Under the pieces are notes generated by a model. It saw only the letters and a list, made by a program, of their open reading frames with translations. It was not told the DNA's origin and made no database searches. Source: Notospermus geniculatus (Eukaryota > Nemertea > Pilidiophora > Heteronemertea > Lineidae). Taken from it: a DNA stretch of 64,000 bases. Positions 26,601 to 41,600 of the stretch are shown here, in pieces. Position 1 is the first letter of the stretch. Each line of letters starts with the position of its first letter. The stretch lies in NCBI GenBank assembly GCA_002633025.1, contig NMRB01000036.1:139538-203537 (forward strand), read 5' to 3'. Made by a program: the position numbers and the translations under genes.

Positions 26601-29600
26601 AGTGGCATTGAGTGTGTGCATTGAGTGTGTGACGTTTACCTCAGTGGCATTGAGTGTGTGATGTTTACCTCAGTGGCATTGAGTGTGACTTTTACCTCAG
26701 TGGCCTTGAGTGTGACCTTTACTTCAGTGGCATTGAGTGTGACCTTTACCTCAGTGGCATTGAGTGTGTGACGTTTTACCTCAGTGGCATTGAGTATGAC
26801 CTTGACCTCAGTAGCATTGAGTGTGACCTCGATCGTTTTCAGGTGAGGACAACAGGGAAGAGGAGAAGCAGAGTCTGCCAAGTCTGAGGGACATCAAATC
26901 CAGATTTGAAAACCGTGATGAGGCACCACAGAAGGAAGTGAGACAGCCTGGCAAAATTAAAGTAGAATGGGGTTCAAGGTAGGGAGATGATGGAGGTTCT
27001 GTCAGCTGCCACTAGGGGCCACCACTAGTCATTCAGGTCGCTTTTGATATCCTCAAATGCAGATCTGGAATCCAGTCCTTTGAGACGTCGCATCTCTAGT
27101 TTTGCCCCCTGGTGGTCATGACTTTTATTTCCATCGTGTCTGTTGTATTCTGTGTGTTCTTATTCTGTCAAGTATCAAAATAATTCTGCTTTCTTTATTT
27201 CAGGATCTCTTTGTACTTCATTCACTTTAATCCTATAGTACTTTTATTTCAGTATTCTCACCTATATTTCACCTGCTGAATACTTTTAAGAAGTTCCATA
27301 TGAACACAATTTCAGGTGTAGAAAGAGTTATTTTCACACTTGTCAAGCTAAACAAAAGTGGCATTGTCTTATTTCTGGCAGTCATAATATTATCTTTGAA
27401 GTCACCAGATGCACATGGGTTACTTCTGGTGGGGAATTTCAGTGAATAACTCCAGAATTGTTGTTGGTTAATGTTGGTTTGATGAGCGGGTTTCCAGGTG
27501 GGCTTGTTGAAGAATGCTAATGGTTCTATACCTGCCATGATCAAGATCTCTTTGGTGTGGTGTCTATCGAAATCACTTCCTTTAGATTACCTATACATGA
27601 GAACTTATCGTATGTATCATGCAGTGAAACACGAAACAATTTTTAAACATTTGCACCTGAGGAACTTAAACACTAAACAACCAATCACATAGCTCCGATA
27701 TCTGAAACAAATCACATGACTAATGCCCGGATGCTGTAAATTCAGTCTGCTCCCTGCAATCCAGGCTCATACCCCTCCTATCTGCCTCTTTCACGGAATT
27801 AATCCTTTTTTCGGGAGTCGGTAGACTTCAAATTCTCTTCTGTGGTCCAGAGGTAAAAACCTTACTCTCTCTGCTTGTTCCTTGTTTAATAACCCCCTCA
27901 TCATCATCTCATCATCCACCCCACCCCACCCTCCAGAGAAAACCACATACCTGCATCGCATTGTTCAATACCAATCAGCAGTATAGGCCTGCGTTGGCGT
28001 AACTGATCCCAACTCAAGTTGGACAAACCTCCCTGAACATTCTCTACACATTGGTGTACATCTTTACACATGTTACTCTGACACGCCGAAAATGAAACCA
28101 ACGCCGGTTAGGGAACCTGATCCCTGAAAAAGATTTCACCTGTATATATGTTCAAAATGGGGGCAATGTAGTCGGGTATTGTCGGCGGTATCCGGTCTCG
28201 ACCAGTCAGGTACCTGAGGATGGCTTGCTCAGTTCTGTCTTAGGTGTGGTATTCTCTGTACTCTATACTTCACCTCCCTTCATATTCATCCTGTGGCTTT
28301 TTCCTTACTAATAGTGGATTACTGTGCATATTTCGTGCCTCTAAGGCCCATTTTGTGCATTCTGTATGCTATTAGGATACCATACGATCATCCTTGCATA
28401 AATTTGGACTATTTGTTTCAAAATATCCTCATCTCTGAATAAGTTTTAGGCCTGATAGGCCTAGTCATAATTTGCAGCCATCTTTACTCACCTAGTTTCT
28501 CATCATTTCATGCCAACTCGTTCATTTGTTTTTATTTTTATTTCTATTTGAATTACAATTCATCTCCACTCATCCTGCCATTGCTTTGTCTGCATAGGAC
28601 AATACTTGTTGCATAATCATCTAGTTTTCCATTGCAAAACTATTTTCATCATGGGTTGTCAGTGTGGCGTAGTGTGAACACAAGTCCCTGTCACTGTGAG
28701 GTTGTGGGTTCCATTCCCAGCGAGACCTAATTCTTCATGAGTGGGAATCTTTCACAGTGGCCGTTTGTTTCTTGCAGCTGATTTCATCCTCCAGAGTGTG
28801 TTAAAATCACCCAATACTGTGTCTATATCAGTATTTCTGCAGAAAAAGCCATAATTCTTCAAACTTGCATGACTTCTAATCTGCAATGGGCAAAAATGTT
28901 GGTGATTATGCAGTAAATATGTTCAGAAAATGAGAGTCATTCTGCACCTCTACCTATAGGCTTATATAGTTTGAGGAGATCTTCTCAAAATGAGTATCCA
29001 ACAGTTAAACAGAATATGGAGAGTTATGGAAATAAAAGAACTTAGCGGGTAAGAATGGCACATCATGAGAAACTGACCCATCTTAACTAATTTCAGTTTT
29101 TTGCCATTCTCTCATCCAACATCCTGTTATCTAACAAACTAATCTAATTCATTTGCCATGTAGATTTCACAATGATTTTCACGATGTCAATTTCTTCTGT
29201 TTCAGTGAAATGAGGCAGAAAGAAGTTTCGCCTTCCCCACCAAGGGATCCAGATATTTTCCGAGAAACAAAAGGCCAAACACAAGAGGAGGTATTGGTAA
29301 GGCCATGAAAGGATGTTCAATGTTTCTCAAGCCTTCCATTTCAATTTTTCAAATAGACCATGAAGTCAAAATGATATGGGAATTGAGCTTTTACAAGAAC
29401 ATAGTATCTTGACACAAGTGGGAAACGAATTACATTATCTAATGAGATATCAAAATATTTGAAGAAGTTGCATTTAATGAGATCGAGCTGGGGTATGTAA
29501 TCGCATCTGCTACAATGGAGCAAATATGATGTCGTGTTTAATGAGATGAGTCTAAAGTGTGTCTAGAGAAAAATCAAATTAATCGACAATAGTTTGGAGT

Positions 29601-32600
29601 CTAAATTGATAGTAGGCAAAGAAGTAGGAATCATGACAACATGGACAAATTACTGAAATTTTGACAAACTTAAATTTTCTTTATATATTAGGAGTGTAAT
29701 GATAACGATTGCATGCATGAATTGTCTGCCCTGTCTAAGTCATGTGACATTGTGCATACCATATATGAAATGTGCGGACTGTGTGTCAGTTTGTCATGTA
29801 CATATATTGGTCCAGTGCATTATTTTATTTTTGTCCAAATGCTGTGCATTTCGTCCCGATATTACGCTCACCATTGTCATCATGAATTGAAGAAGTCATC
29901 TGTTTTACATTCGTGCATCTAATTTGAATATCCGTGCATCTAATTTGAATATCCATACGTTCGCAACTAACCAATCATTGCTTCCCTTCAAATTTGCATC
30001 TTTTGCATTGAGTTTCGACCAAAATGTATTTTAACTGCAACAATCCTTCCTAGGGTCATGATATTTTAACAAAGGGTACCCCTTGGTTTTCCTATGGTGA
30101 TCAAACCTTCTGTTGCTAATGAGAGATCTTGGTGTAACCAGAGGTGTTGGATTTACTGGATGTAGGAAGAGGATTATAGATATGTTCTAGGGTAGTCTAA
30201 CTCTATGTGTAGGTACTCCTTTGTCATCTGGAAGCATAGAGTATCCACAATGCACAACCTGAGGGGTAGCAACAAGGTGCTTTTGTCTCGACTGCACCTC
30301 TCTATTAAACTGGTTTATATCTTGATATTAAATGGTTTCTATCTCAAAATGTGCCTCCTGACTCCTGGGAAAACTGAGTATAGCATCTTCAGCTATTTAC
30401 CTCCTCAGCTAATGGTCCTGTGTATTGTTTTTCTCCCACTGAGAGAAATGGGAAGATAATAATGTCGGTCAGATTCCTGCTATAGACGGCAGAAGCACTT
30501 CTCTTCTGTAGAGGTACAAGTTCCTGTGAATATGATACTGTAGAAAGTGAAAGAACAATCTGGAAGTAGGCCTAATTGTCATAAAAACAAAGGCTGGGAG
30601 TTCACAACTCACCAACATGTACATGTACATGTACATGTACACGTACACGTATATTGTGTTTTTAGCTCAAGAATGCTTTGTTTGTTCTTGAATGCTGAGC
30701 TGTAGGCCTAGGTATGCTTTACTGTACATACGTCTGATGTACAGATTGAGCTATCAGATACCAACTCTGTGATAGAAAATGGAGGGAGGCGTTGTTTGCT
30801 TCTGTTGATCAATAACCTGAAGACACCAAGTATTTGTGTGGAAGCACTCACCTTGAGGTACAGGGGCAGCTGCACAAAGTTTGCGGCGGAAAACGCCAGA
30901 CTTCTTCTTTTGATGAAGATAGCCAGGAATTCATCTTAGTTGTGAGTCAAAGACATAGCTCTGTTGTACTATCTTTTGAGAATGCAGCAATAGGCCCAGA
31001 CCAGGAATACATGTTTATGTATTCCTGCCCAGACTTAGTTAAAATAGCAAAGATTGATTTCAGAGGGAAAAAGATGAAATGAGAAAGATTTAGGAAACAT
31101 GACACAAACTTATGAAGTAATCAAACTCTTGGAATCTCATGTTGGCACTTAAACAATCGCATTCGCTTATCGTAAAACATTCTCTGCCGAGTTGCCTGAC
31201 ATGAGAAATGGTTATGTAGTGACTTTTTCCATACCCACCTGCCTACCGGTAGAGTTAATGGCCTGGTACGCCCACAGTGCACATACCTGTGAACGTCTCT
31301 GGCCTAACTGGGGTTAAAACGCCCACCCTACAGGTACACCAGCAGACAGATATAGAGATTATTTCATATGTTGATGTAGGCCTACTTTGTGGCACGTACA
31401 TTACACCTGCAAAGGAAGGCATCCAAATTTATTGCAACACTAGCTTATGTTAATGCATTACCCGCCCATCTTATCATTTTACATGCAACATTCAAATTGA
31501 ACATCATCTTCTAATGATAAAATTTTACCATTTTGTTTGCATGATTTAAGACACAGCTTGTGGAATTCCTGAGAAACTTGGGACTGAAAGTTCAGGCCTT
31601 TGTTCGTTGTAACCTAACCTTACTCTTAGAGACTCATTTCACAGTCAGTATTGATGAGATGTGCAGTTTCCGTCAGCCAGTTTAGCTGTGGTAGTTCACT
31701 TGATTCATCTTTTTGACTCCCCCCGCCCACCATCTTGGTTCCCAAAGAGATTTCTTGTCCAGGCAAATTCTTAGGCAGTGACAGATCACGTCTTGGTTTG
31801 CCTACCTGATGAATGAGTCACATGTGTGAATTGCCGGTGGGGGGGGGTCGAAATGATGATCTTGGTGATTGAGTCTCTGAGAGTAGATTTCCATTCCAGC
31901 TTTCTTAACATCTCATTACGTTGCACAAACTACAAAATTTGTACTCCTAATAAACTGTTCATGATTTCCAGCATTCCTCCCTTTGAAACTTTGATGACAG
32001 CCCATGCTAAATCCCCAAACTGACATACATGTATTTATCTCTTTCATGTGTGTTTATTCACATCAGTCAGCATTTAACCAAAATGTGTGATTGTGCGAGT
32101 GTCATATTAAAAGTGAAATGACTCAAAGTTAGGCCCCTGTGTTAGTATTTGGCAATCTAGAGCCTATCTTAAGGGTTAACCATGTGGTTCCAACTCTGAG
32201 TAGCTCTACCGAAGCTATACGCTAATCACAATGTCAGAAATTCTGAAACTGTAGCGGGTTATTTATCATGTTATAAAAAGTTCAAACAGATAGCAGGATG
32301 CTTTGTGGAGTCTGTGAACACAAAAAAATGTTCGCTAGATAAGTCAGAAGATATTACCGGTACACGAGTGCTGGCAACGTTTCATATTGCAGACATATAA
32401 TAAAACAGCAGACGTTCATATTGACATCTGCTCTATAGTCTTGTACAAACAAACCTCCCTCATTGCAATAATATCCATTGCTACAGTTTGTTCCTAAATC
32501 ATTGCATGTTGGGCTTTTCATAATTGTGGAATGAAGTGTCTGTGATTGATGATTTGAATTGCTTCAGATATGGCCACATCTTTCATTTCACTTCACTTTT

Positions 32601-35600
32601 CTAGAGCGGGTACCATTTCAGATGATGGTGCTTCTACATTTAGATTCCCTGTCTTGTAAATCTTAGCTTTCACGTCATAAATTTCTTGTTTTAAAGGTAA
32701 GCTATGGCGGCGTCACATCTATTAAGTCTCGGTACCTGGACTCAACCACGCCCACTGGAGTACCAAAGGGTCCACCTGCCCCCAAGGTCATACCACGGTC
32801 TGAGGAACCGGTACAGAAGGCACCTTCTGTATCCCCACCTCGCGACCCCGGCGTCATACGAAGCGACGAGCCTCGAGACGAGACTGAGGAGAAGCCCCCC
32901 AAGGACATTACCAGGGGTCTACTTGCCAGATTCCAGGAACTGGAGAGCCAGTCCGGCAATCAGGCAAGTCCTCCAGCACCCTACAACAAAAGGAATGTGC
33001 ATGCAAAGGTTTGTGTTCTCGCTTTATTAACTTTACTGACAACATTGTATTTATATGTACATGTAGGTGATTGTAGGAGACAATATTTGTAGGTCTGTAG
33101 ATCTGTAGACCTGGTTGTAGGTCTTAGGTCTGTAGACTTAAGTTTCACGGAAAAATACAGTAGATTATAAAAACAGAGATACATGTAGCTCTATGGAAGG
33201 GATATTTTAAGTTTTGATGATGCGAGCTGCAATGTCACAATCTGATTGGTTTATTTCTGTTTAGTCCACAACAGCGCCCTCTGGCAAATGGGATAGGATC
33301 GACAGGTCCGCATCTGTGGAAAAAAGTAGTACCGGTGATAATTCAAGTAAACGTGAAGAGACCGTAACGGCGACAGTATCAACGACGTTGTCAGCGGCAG
33401 CGACAGTGGGTCCTGTCGGTGATAACAATGGGGATGAGGTTCAGGTGTTTCCATCTTCCCCAATTCATGTTCTGGCATCGCGTTATGGTCAATCTGTCCG
33501 TTCATCGCCGAAGTCTGCTGCTCAGTCGTCACAAAAAAAGACCAGTGGGAAGGTATGGACGCCTCCGCCAAAAGTGGAGAAGGCAGAGCAGCCTAAACCC
33601 ATACCTAAACATCTTAAGCGAAGTGTGAGTTCCTCTGAGATTATAACCACACAATAACAAGTAGATGTAATGTTAATCACTTTGTGTTAATTACATGTTC
33701 TGTTAATGGCACTTACGAACTTTATGACCTGCACATTTCTCAGTCTGTTACACCATTGAATGCAAGTGGATGACTGGTGCATTGAAACAACACCAAATTT
33801 TGCAGTATTTTCAAGCGATTTTAAAGTTGAAGTCAGTCAGACAGAATTCATTTCAATGAGGGACTTGACTGTCAATAGGTGGCAGGACTGCACTAGCAGT
33901 CCTGAACGAATCCCTTTCAGAAAGAAATTGACATGGGACTATGATCTGGATAGTTGTCAATAAACTTCTACAGCACAAAGTAATGCTTAATAAATTCAAT
34001 GCAAGAATAATCATAATCAAGGCTTTTAATCTTCTCTGCCAGAGATAGCTATTTTCAGCTTCCTAGATTGATTATATTCCATTCGTACATGGATGCTGAT
34101 TGGTTGTCCAATCTGTATCAAGTTTGCTCATTGGCTGGTAATTTAACGTTTGTTGCACTCTCAAAATGCATGGCTGATGAACCTAAAATGAGTTCAATTA
34201 ACCTGTGTATTTCAGTGTTCCACTGCGGCGTCTAACATTGTACAGCTTCATGGAGCTTAAAAGCGCCCATTCCAATCCGCTGCATCAGTTTTGCAATAAA
34301 TCACACGCACAGTTTTTACATCACACTGGAACTCTTGCATATCTGACGCTAGTTGTTTTGTGGTGAGGAATGAGTAGAACAGACCAGAAAAATGCACAAG
34401 AAATTGCAAAGCTGATGTAGTGGAAGTTCAGTTCAAAAACCAAGTCCAGGTGTTACTCACAGAATTGAATCAACCATTTTCTGTGGGGTAGACTTCATCA
34501 CTGTATTATATGCGTCTGAATCTTGGTTACATTTTGTATAAAGATCTCACATGTATATACATTTTGTATGGCGCATAAACTATGTGGTGAATTCATACAA
34601 AATGTATTGCCATTGAAGCATGTTCAGTGTGAGCTTTCCTCCATATGGTACATTATATTTTTGTGCGTGTTGAATTGTCATGCTGTTAGTCCCTGAGGTG
34701 ATATCCATGTTGCCAGTGCATGGGTTGCTAATGTTCAGCTCCACCTAGAATGTTAATCGTGCCCTGATTTCGTCCATGACATCATAAAAGTTTCCCAAAT
34801 TGCCAAACCTTTTACTTGAAGTAGGTCAGACTGCCAATGACCTTGACCTTTCAGTGTTTCTGTTCCCATCACTTCTGTCCTGAACTTGCACACTTAGCTA
34901 ACATTTGTCCGTCCAAAGGTTTGCACAGATAATCTCAATTCCACCCATTTCTAGTCACCTGCATCTCCATTTTCTGACTAGAACACCATTTTACAGTAGC
35001 CCCTCAAGTAATTGGTCCAAAGCGACTATGTTAGTTATTATCAGTAAGATATAATTATATAAACCAGTCACAGAACCTGTGGATCTTCTTTACTTACTCA
35101 GGACTGCCATGGACTGCTGGAGCATTTAAGTAGTTACATATTTCCTCAGTAGGTGGAAAGAGCTCTCATCCAGCTGTTTGATTTACATGTATTTTGTCAG
35201 ATTTGCTTTAATTTACCTCATTTTCCTTTTACAGCCTATTAAGACCTGTCCTGCCCCCAGAGTTGACCTTATCGAGGCCGATTACCACGTACCCGAGCAT
35301 CCAGCCGAGGCTGGAGAGTTTGAGAACCAGCCCCAGCTACGCGAGGACGTTGTACGGGAGGACGATGATTTCGAGACCGCTCATTTACCCGAGAGTGGTA
35401 ACCTGAAAAAGCGCCTCCAACTTTTCAAACAAATGGAAGCGACTAATGTGACTACGGCAGCTCCCTCATTTGGTAGCCAGTACTCGAATAAACGAATGTC
35501 GCCATCCCGTATGAATGGCAATCCAGGTAATATTTCTGGTGAGGTATTCCGAGAGGGCGAGGGCAATCCCGAAGAAGAGCTGCCCCAGGCGGGCGCTGCT

Positions 35601-38600
35601 AAAAGCATGCGCGAGAAGTTTCAATCATTGCAACAATCGGAGGAGGCACCGGCCAGTGGCGGTGAGCGAAAAGCTGTAAGTACTCAAATTCATTCGAATT
35701 TTAGAATTTGAATTTATTTCGTTCTCATCGGTGGACAATCTTAGGACGGCACTATCTTCATGGAATTTTTCTCGTACCTCTCTGGCACCATATTTATTAT
35801 ATGATTTAGTTAGTGTGTTCTGATTTTGAGAATTCATCTTGCATGAAATTTTCACAATCCAATACCCATTTTGCTCGTCACACAAAATAACAACAATCAA
35901 CTTGACCTGTGCCATACTTGTCCTTCGAGTGATCTGTCCCGACAAAATAACTCAATGCAAGGTGTGTCTTACTAACAAAGCGTGTCAAATTTGATCGTCT
36001 TATGTAGATGATAGTCCCCCGACATGTCTTTCTGTTCATCCTGCTTTGGTTTATGAGAATCTGAAAGGAATCTTTATAAAATGCCACTGGGGTNTCTTTG
36101 GTGGAAGACCTCCCATTTTTCGACTCAACTTGCCTCTGTTCCTTGTTGTCTGTTCAGTTTTGCCTTTTCAGCCAAGTCCCCTCAAAACAAGATCTCTGCA
36201 TTGCCCCATTTATCTGCCTATAACTTCATCTTTATCCTCGGGTTCATCTTCAACTACAGCAATATTTTGCCTCAATCTTGTATCAATGAGGGACTTCATT
36301 GTCTACAGGTGGCAGCACTTCACCAGCGGTCCTGAACTTCTCCCCTCTGATAAGATGTTGGCTGATATTTATAAAAGATAGCAAATGCTTTTCTTTCAGG
36401 TTTTGTAGTACGTTTACATTGCACCTTGGCGTGCAGATTTTGAGTAAAAGCATTTTGTAACTTTTATGAATACCAGCCATTGACTTGGCCAGTTACCTAA
36501 ATGGTTTACAGCACTAGCAGTGACTCCTCATGGCCAATAGTTCCCCATTCATTTGATGTCAACCTCATCATAAGGCTCCAGTTCCATAGAGTTCACGTTT
36601 ACACTTTTCACGCGCCACGCTTCACGTTTTCCTTTCGTTCCTCGATTCAGCGCACAACGAGACACACATTACCTGTCCTGTGGCATGCTTTCTCCGAGGA
36701 ACGAAAGGAAAACGTGAAGTGTAACGCGAGAAAAGTGTAAACGTGAACTGTATGGAACTGGAGCCTTACACTTGCTAACGGTGTGAACCGTTTCACCATG
36801 AAATGGGAACCGTTGTGTCACACGAAAAGATGTGAACCACCAAAAATTGGGAACCATTGTGTCACACTATAGATGTGAACCGTCATAGCACAAGTGTGTC
36901 ACTCAAGTATTGTATCACCATTATAACTGTGTGAAACATTCCATAGCAACATCATTACTTACATTTCCACCTTGTCCATATCTGTCAAGTAATACCTACC
37001 TATCAAACCAACATCAGTCTAGACATTCCAAACTAACCATGTTCGACAGGAAATGTATGATGAAAATTGTCCTTTTCATATGCCAAAAAAACAACAGTCT
37101 TGCTATATGTTGAAATATACATGGTTCTATTCATCATATCACTACTAACTCAACTTCCTCAGTTGTGAATGAATCATTGTTATTATTTAATTAATATGTT
37201 CTGCCATTAATTGATAATGATATAATTATGGTGTATCTTGCTCAATTCTATTGACACAATCGTGGCCAGAACTAAAACTGTGTTCTCATTAAATTTCGTG
37301 CTTTTCAATGCTTCAGAATTCAGTTCGTTCCATTGTCAGTTCATTCACCTGCAAGAACTAAACCTGGCTTGCATGTAACCTGAAGTTGTTCATCATGTGA
37401 ATCCAAACTGCCCATGCTACATGCAGATGGGTTCGAGACATGCAAGGGGCAGTGCAGAAATTCCCAGCCCGAGCACCATTTCTTGGTATAAGTGACAAAG
37501 TTTCAAGCAAGTCAAATTTAACTTAGTTCTCATTTTCAGTTGTCCCCTAGTTGGATATGGCTATAAGCCAAGCAAGCTGTTTCACATTCTTAAATCCCAG
37601 CATTTCATTTTAGAACGGTGCAGTTGAACAACTTGAATAAATAGATCAGCGGGCAAAAGAAGTGGTTGAAATTAGGCCCGCAATTTGGTTGTGTAAGTTG
37701 CGAAGTTTGGTACAGCATGTTGTGTAGCACACTACAGGACTCATTGACCTGACTGATGTGGATGATTTGTGGATCTTCTGTTATCATTTCTGAAGCCTTT
37801 CTGTTTTATTTTTGGACTTACATCACGGATCATGATACAAACTTGAATGATGATGTGGATAGTTCCACTGTCTGAAGAATTGGCTCAACAAGAACATCTA
37901 TGATTTTATCAGAACGGAGATGAGTCACTGAAAATGTATATTCTTGATAGAATTCACCACATGGGAAGCGATGTCTAGTGTGTCCTTTCTATCCTTGCTG
38001 ACAGCTTGAATATTCTGATCAAAGGTTCGATTGTCGTTGCTGATATTCCACCCCATTTGTATGGGAACTGACATGGGCAGAACTGGCACATTTCGATGCA
38101 AAAGCAGTGATGCTTCCGTTGTTGTTGGCTCACGAATGTACCATTTCGCCATGCTGTTATTATACCAAAGAGGCATCATGAAATGCAATAAGTGGAATTC
38201 AGCCATTGCAATGTAAATAGTCCCGGTGGGTGCGTATAAGGCTGCCTCAGCGTTAAGTTATTTCTACATTGGGACAATATTCACCATGTTGCAAATACAC
38301 GATGAAATTGATGCTAAAAATGAAACAGACTGGCGATATTAATCAAATAATCCTGATTAAGTTGTTCATTTAACCCATCCACCATGTTGCTCGTGTTTAC
38401 TAACTGCCATGTTTTTGTTCGTAATGCGGATGGGTTTTATTCGAAAGGAGCATTGGAAAATTTACAGATGAATGACCGTATATGTCAGAATTTAGAGCTG
38501 CAGTATTAGCAATATGATTGACTTCCTCTCCATCCGAGATCCTTTGTGATCGGAAAGTCTTTCTAACATGCAGTATATGCATCAATCATGCCTTAAACTT

Positions 38601-41600
38601 GCACCATTGTTGAGGTACTCATGATGCATATTCCTGACAGTCCACTTTGGTGAAGTCATTGCTCAAACATCAAGAATTAACGTCAAGAATTCGCCTGGGA
38701 TGTTCTTGGTCGTGTCGATGTTCTGGCCTTTCTGCTGTGAACATTTCTGCTCTGTTGTACAAAGGTATGGAACCATTTTGGTTCTGAATCTGAGCATGCT
38801 AAGCTTTTAGTCTGCTCTGTAACAGCTTATTGTAAAGGATTGTGTGCAGTGTCAAATTAACAGGTGGGGTTACATCATAGGCAGGACGGAAGATACCTTG
38901 GTCTAGATCAAGTCAGTAGATGGGATCTTTGATGTTGGGATACCCGGACATATTTTCAGCGTTTGGTTCTAATATTTATCTAAAACTGATACTTGCTAAC
39001 CATCTTATTGTTCTTTTTGTTTCCAAAATCATTTACACAGAAGATCGTCGTCTACAACTAACAAATAACCACATGACACTTGACAGTATGTACACTTTTA
39101 AAGGTTCTGAATGCAGTAGGCATTGCACCACACATGCATTTACACAATGACACACCAGTGAAACAGTTCAGCTGAATATCTTTTCAAGGACAAAGCTGAT
39201 GATAAAATTTGACTAACATGCTTCAACAACGTTAGTACTTATTCCCATAACATGCTTCCGAGTCTCTGCAAAGCTAGCATGGTCAGGTGAAGAAGGGTCA
39301 TAAAGGATGTGGGCCTCTCTCTGGTCAGACCTCCCTCCCCCCTACTCAAGATCTGGACATCCCCTAGGTTGGGATTCATGGTATTCTGCCATGAGAAGAA
39401 ATTGCTGACATACGAAGCATGTCCTTGGGAAAAGTACAAATTACATCATGCACCACAGCACATCCACTAGGAAACAAATTTTACAATTTTATGATGAAAT
39501 AGGCAGTGCATGGTCGGGCTATAAACCTTAAAATTTTCAGAAATTCAAGTGAGCACTCTCTTTATACTTCATGGCTCCCTTCTTCTCGATGTGACTGAAG
39601 TTGATGAAACTGTAGGGTCTGAAAATCTTGAGGTTTATAGCAGTTTGAAGAAAGTTTTATGACACATTTGTATAGACAGCAACTGTTTTGTCTCTTGTAC
39701 CATATCAAGTAGATGGTGAAGATTCTTTCCATAGGAATTCTGCTAGAAATCTGCATGTGCAGTTTTGTATGAAATCAAGAATATGCTGGTCATCTGCCAA
39801 GAATTGTCAGCAAAGGTAACAAACTGGGACTTCCAACAAGTCCCAGTTCTTTCATTGTTCCAATGTATTACCAAAGCAGTGATCGTTCCATCCTGACTTA
39901 TCAGGTCTTTTCCTGTCTTTCCTACGTCTTTCCATAGACGTAGGAAAGACAAGAAAAGACATGATAAGTCTGGATGTGATCGTTCATTCCTGCAAAATTA
40001 CCTGCCATTGAAAAAGATGAAATTATTTCCAAGTCCAGACTGGCATTTTTGGCAGGGAGACCTCTTTTGACTGTAACCAGCTGAATGGGGATTTGCTATT
40101 TGTCATGATACTTTATTCATGCATTATCATTTTTACTAAGGTCTGCAGTCAGATTTTTGTGTATTTTTCCAAGACATGAAATGCGATGTAGATTTTGAGT
40201 GCCTTCAATGTCGTCATCATTGTGCTTTATGCCATTTAATCACTGCTTTAACAAAAGAGGGCGTTGCAAACTCATGCATTTCATGTTTGAATCATTAACG
40301 TATTCACCTTTTGACAATCATAAATTACAAGCTTGAGCTAAGAGTGACTTACCGGTACTATTGGTTGTACACTTTTCACAGCCAACTGGAAATTGCATTA
40401 AGTCTTGCCCTGATATGAGGTGTCACAACCATTGACTTCCCCTGCATTGAGACAAAGTACTAACCGACTGCCTTGATGCAATGCCTTATTAACTCTTTTC
40501 TTTACTTAACCTGGGTTAAGTTGCATGTTGTTATGCTTCTTTCAGACCGGTAAAAGTCAACAACTATTGAATTCATCAAAATCCCAAACTAAGGTAATAA
40601 TAGCATGTTGTGATATCATGGGTCAGTGCAAACAATTTCTACCTAGTAAACTTTACTGGACCTAATGGGATTCATCATCATCCTTGGCCCTTCATGTCCC
40701 TCGCATGGTGCCTTGTAGCATACCGGTACCTTCCTTTGTAAAGACCCCTATCCAAGTGAGGAACATGAGCAGCTACATGTAGTTCCATACTGCCTGTTCC
40801 ATACTTACCAGGGCCAATAATGCTTTGGTTTTGGCTTCAAACATTATCGCAAGCCTGGTAGAAAATGTTTGCATTGACGTTCATCCATATTGTCAAGTTA
40901 GATGTGCAGTAACTCGATGTCTCATGTCACTGCCTCACCATCATGAGGTGGTCAATGCTAGCTCTCACTCCCAACATCACACTGGACAAAAGCCCCGAGA
41001 AAATACGGTTTGTGTGCATGGATGTAGGGAGTGCTGGCTAGTACAAGTGGTTATTCACGTGCACCTCTCTAACACAATGTGATGTCACTGACCTCATCTC
41101 TCTCTATCAAATCCTTACCTACCCTTCTTTCTTTGACCTACTGGAACTTGAAGTTTTACACCGAACCTTTCCTTTCAGGTAGTCGGCTTTTTCATGTATT
41201 CAGTGTAGTGCTATTTCTTTTCTCTGTCCTGTCCGTCTGTCCAGGTCATGTTTTCTAAACTGATTTGTCCAACTGTCTGTCCACTTCTACACTTTTTCTT
41301 ACACAAATATAAAACATTCTCAGTTTATCTATCCATCTTTACTTTTCTTTCTTTGCTTTATTTTTCTAGAGGACGTCTAATAGTGATAGTCATGTAACAT
41401 GACCAGGTTACCGGTACTAAATTTATTTAACTTTCCCCTGAGTGATAGAAATTGTGTGAAAAATCCATCTTCAACTCTAAAAAACGTCAGCGGGAAATCT
41501 GTCCAGCTTGATTGTGGCACAACCTTACTGTGTAAAAATGTTTCCCCAATTCCACAGGAAGGTCCCCTGGCTGTTTAGAGTTGACTGGAAAGTATAAATG

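Noticed and set aside
26398-26887. Plus- and minus-strand repeat proteins (LSGIECDLY / LNATEVKVT)
   Set aside because: Products of the minisatellite; unit length varies between 26 and 28, so no frame is kept throughout.
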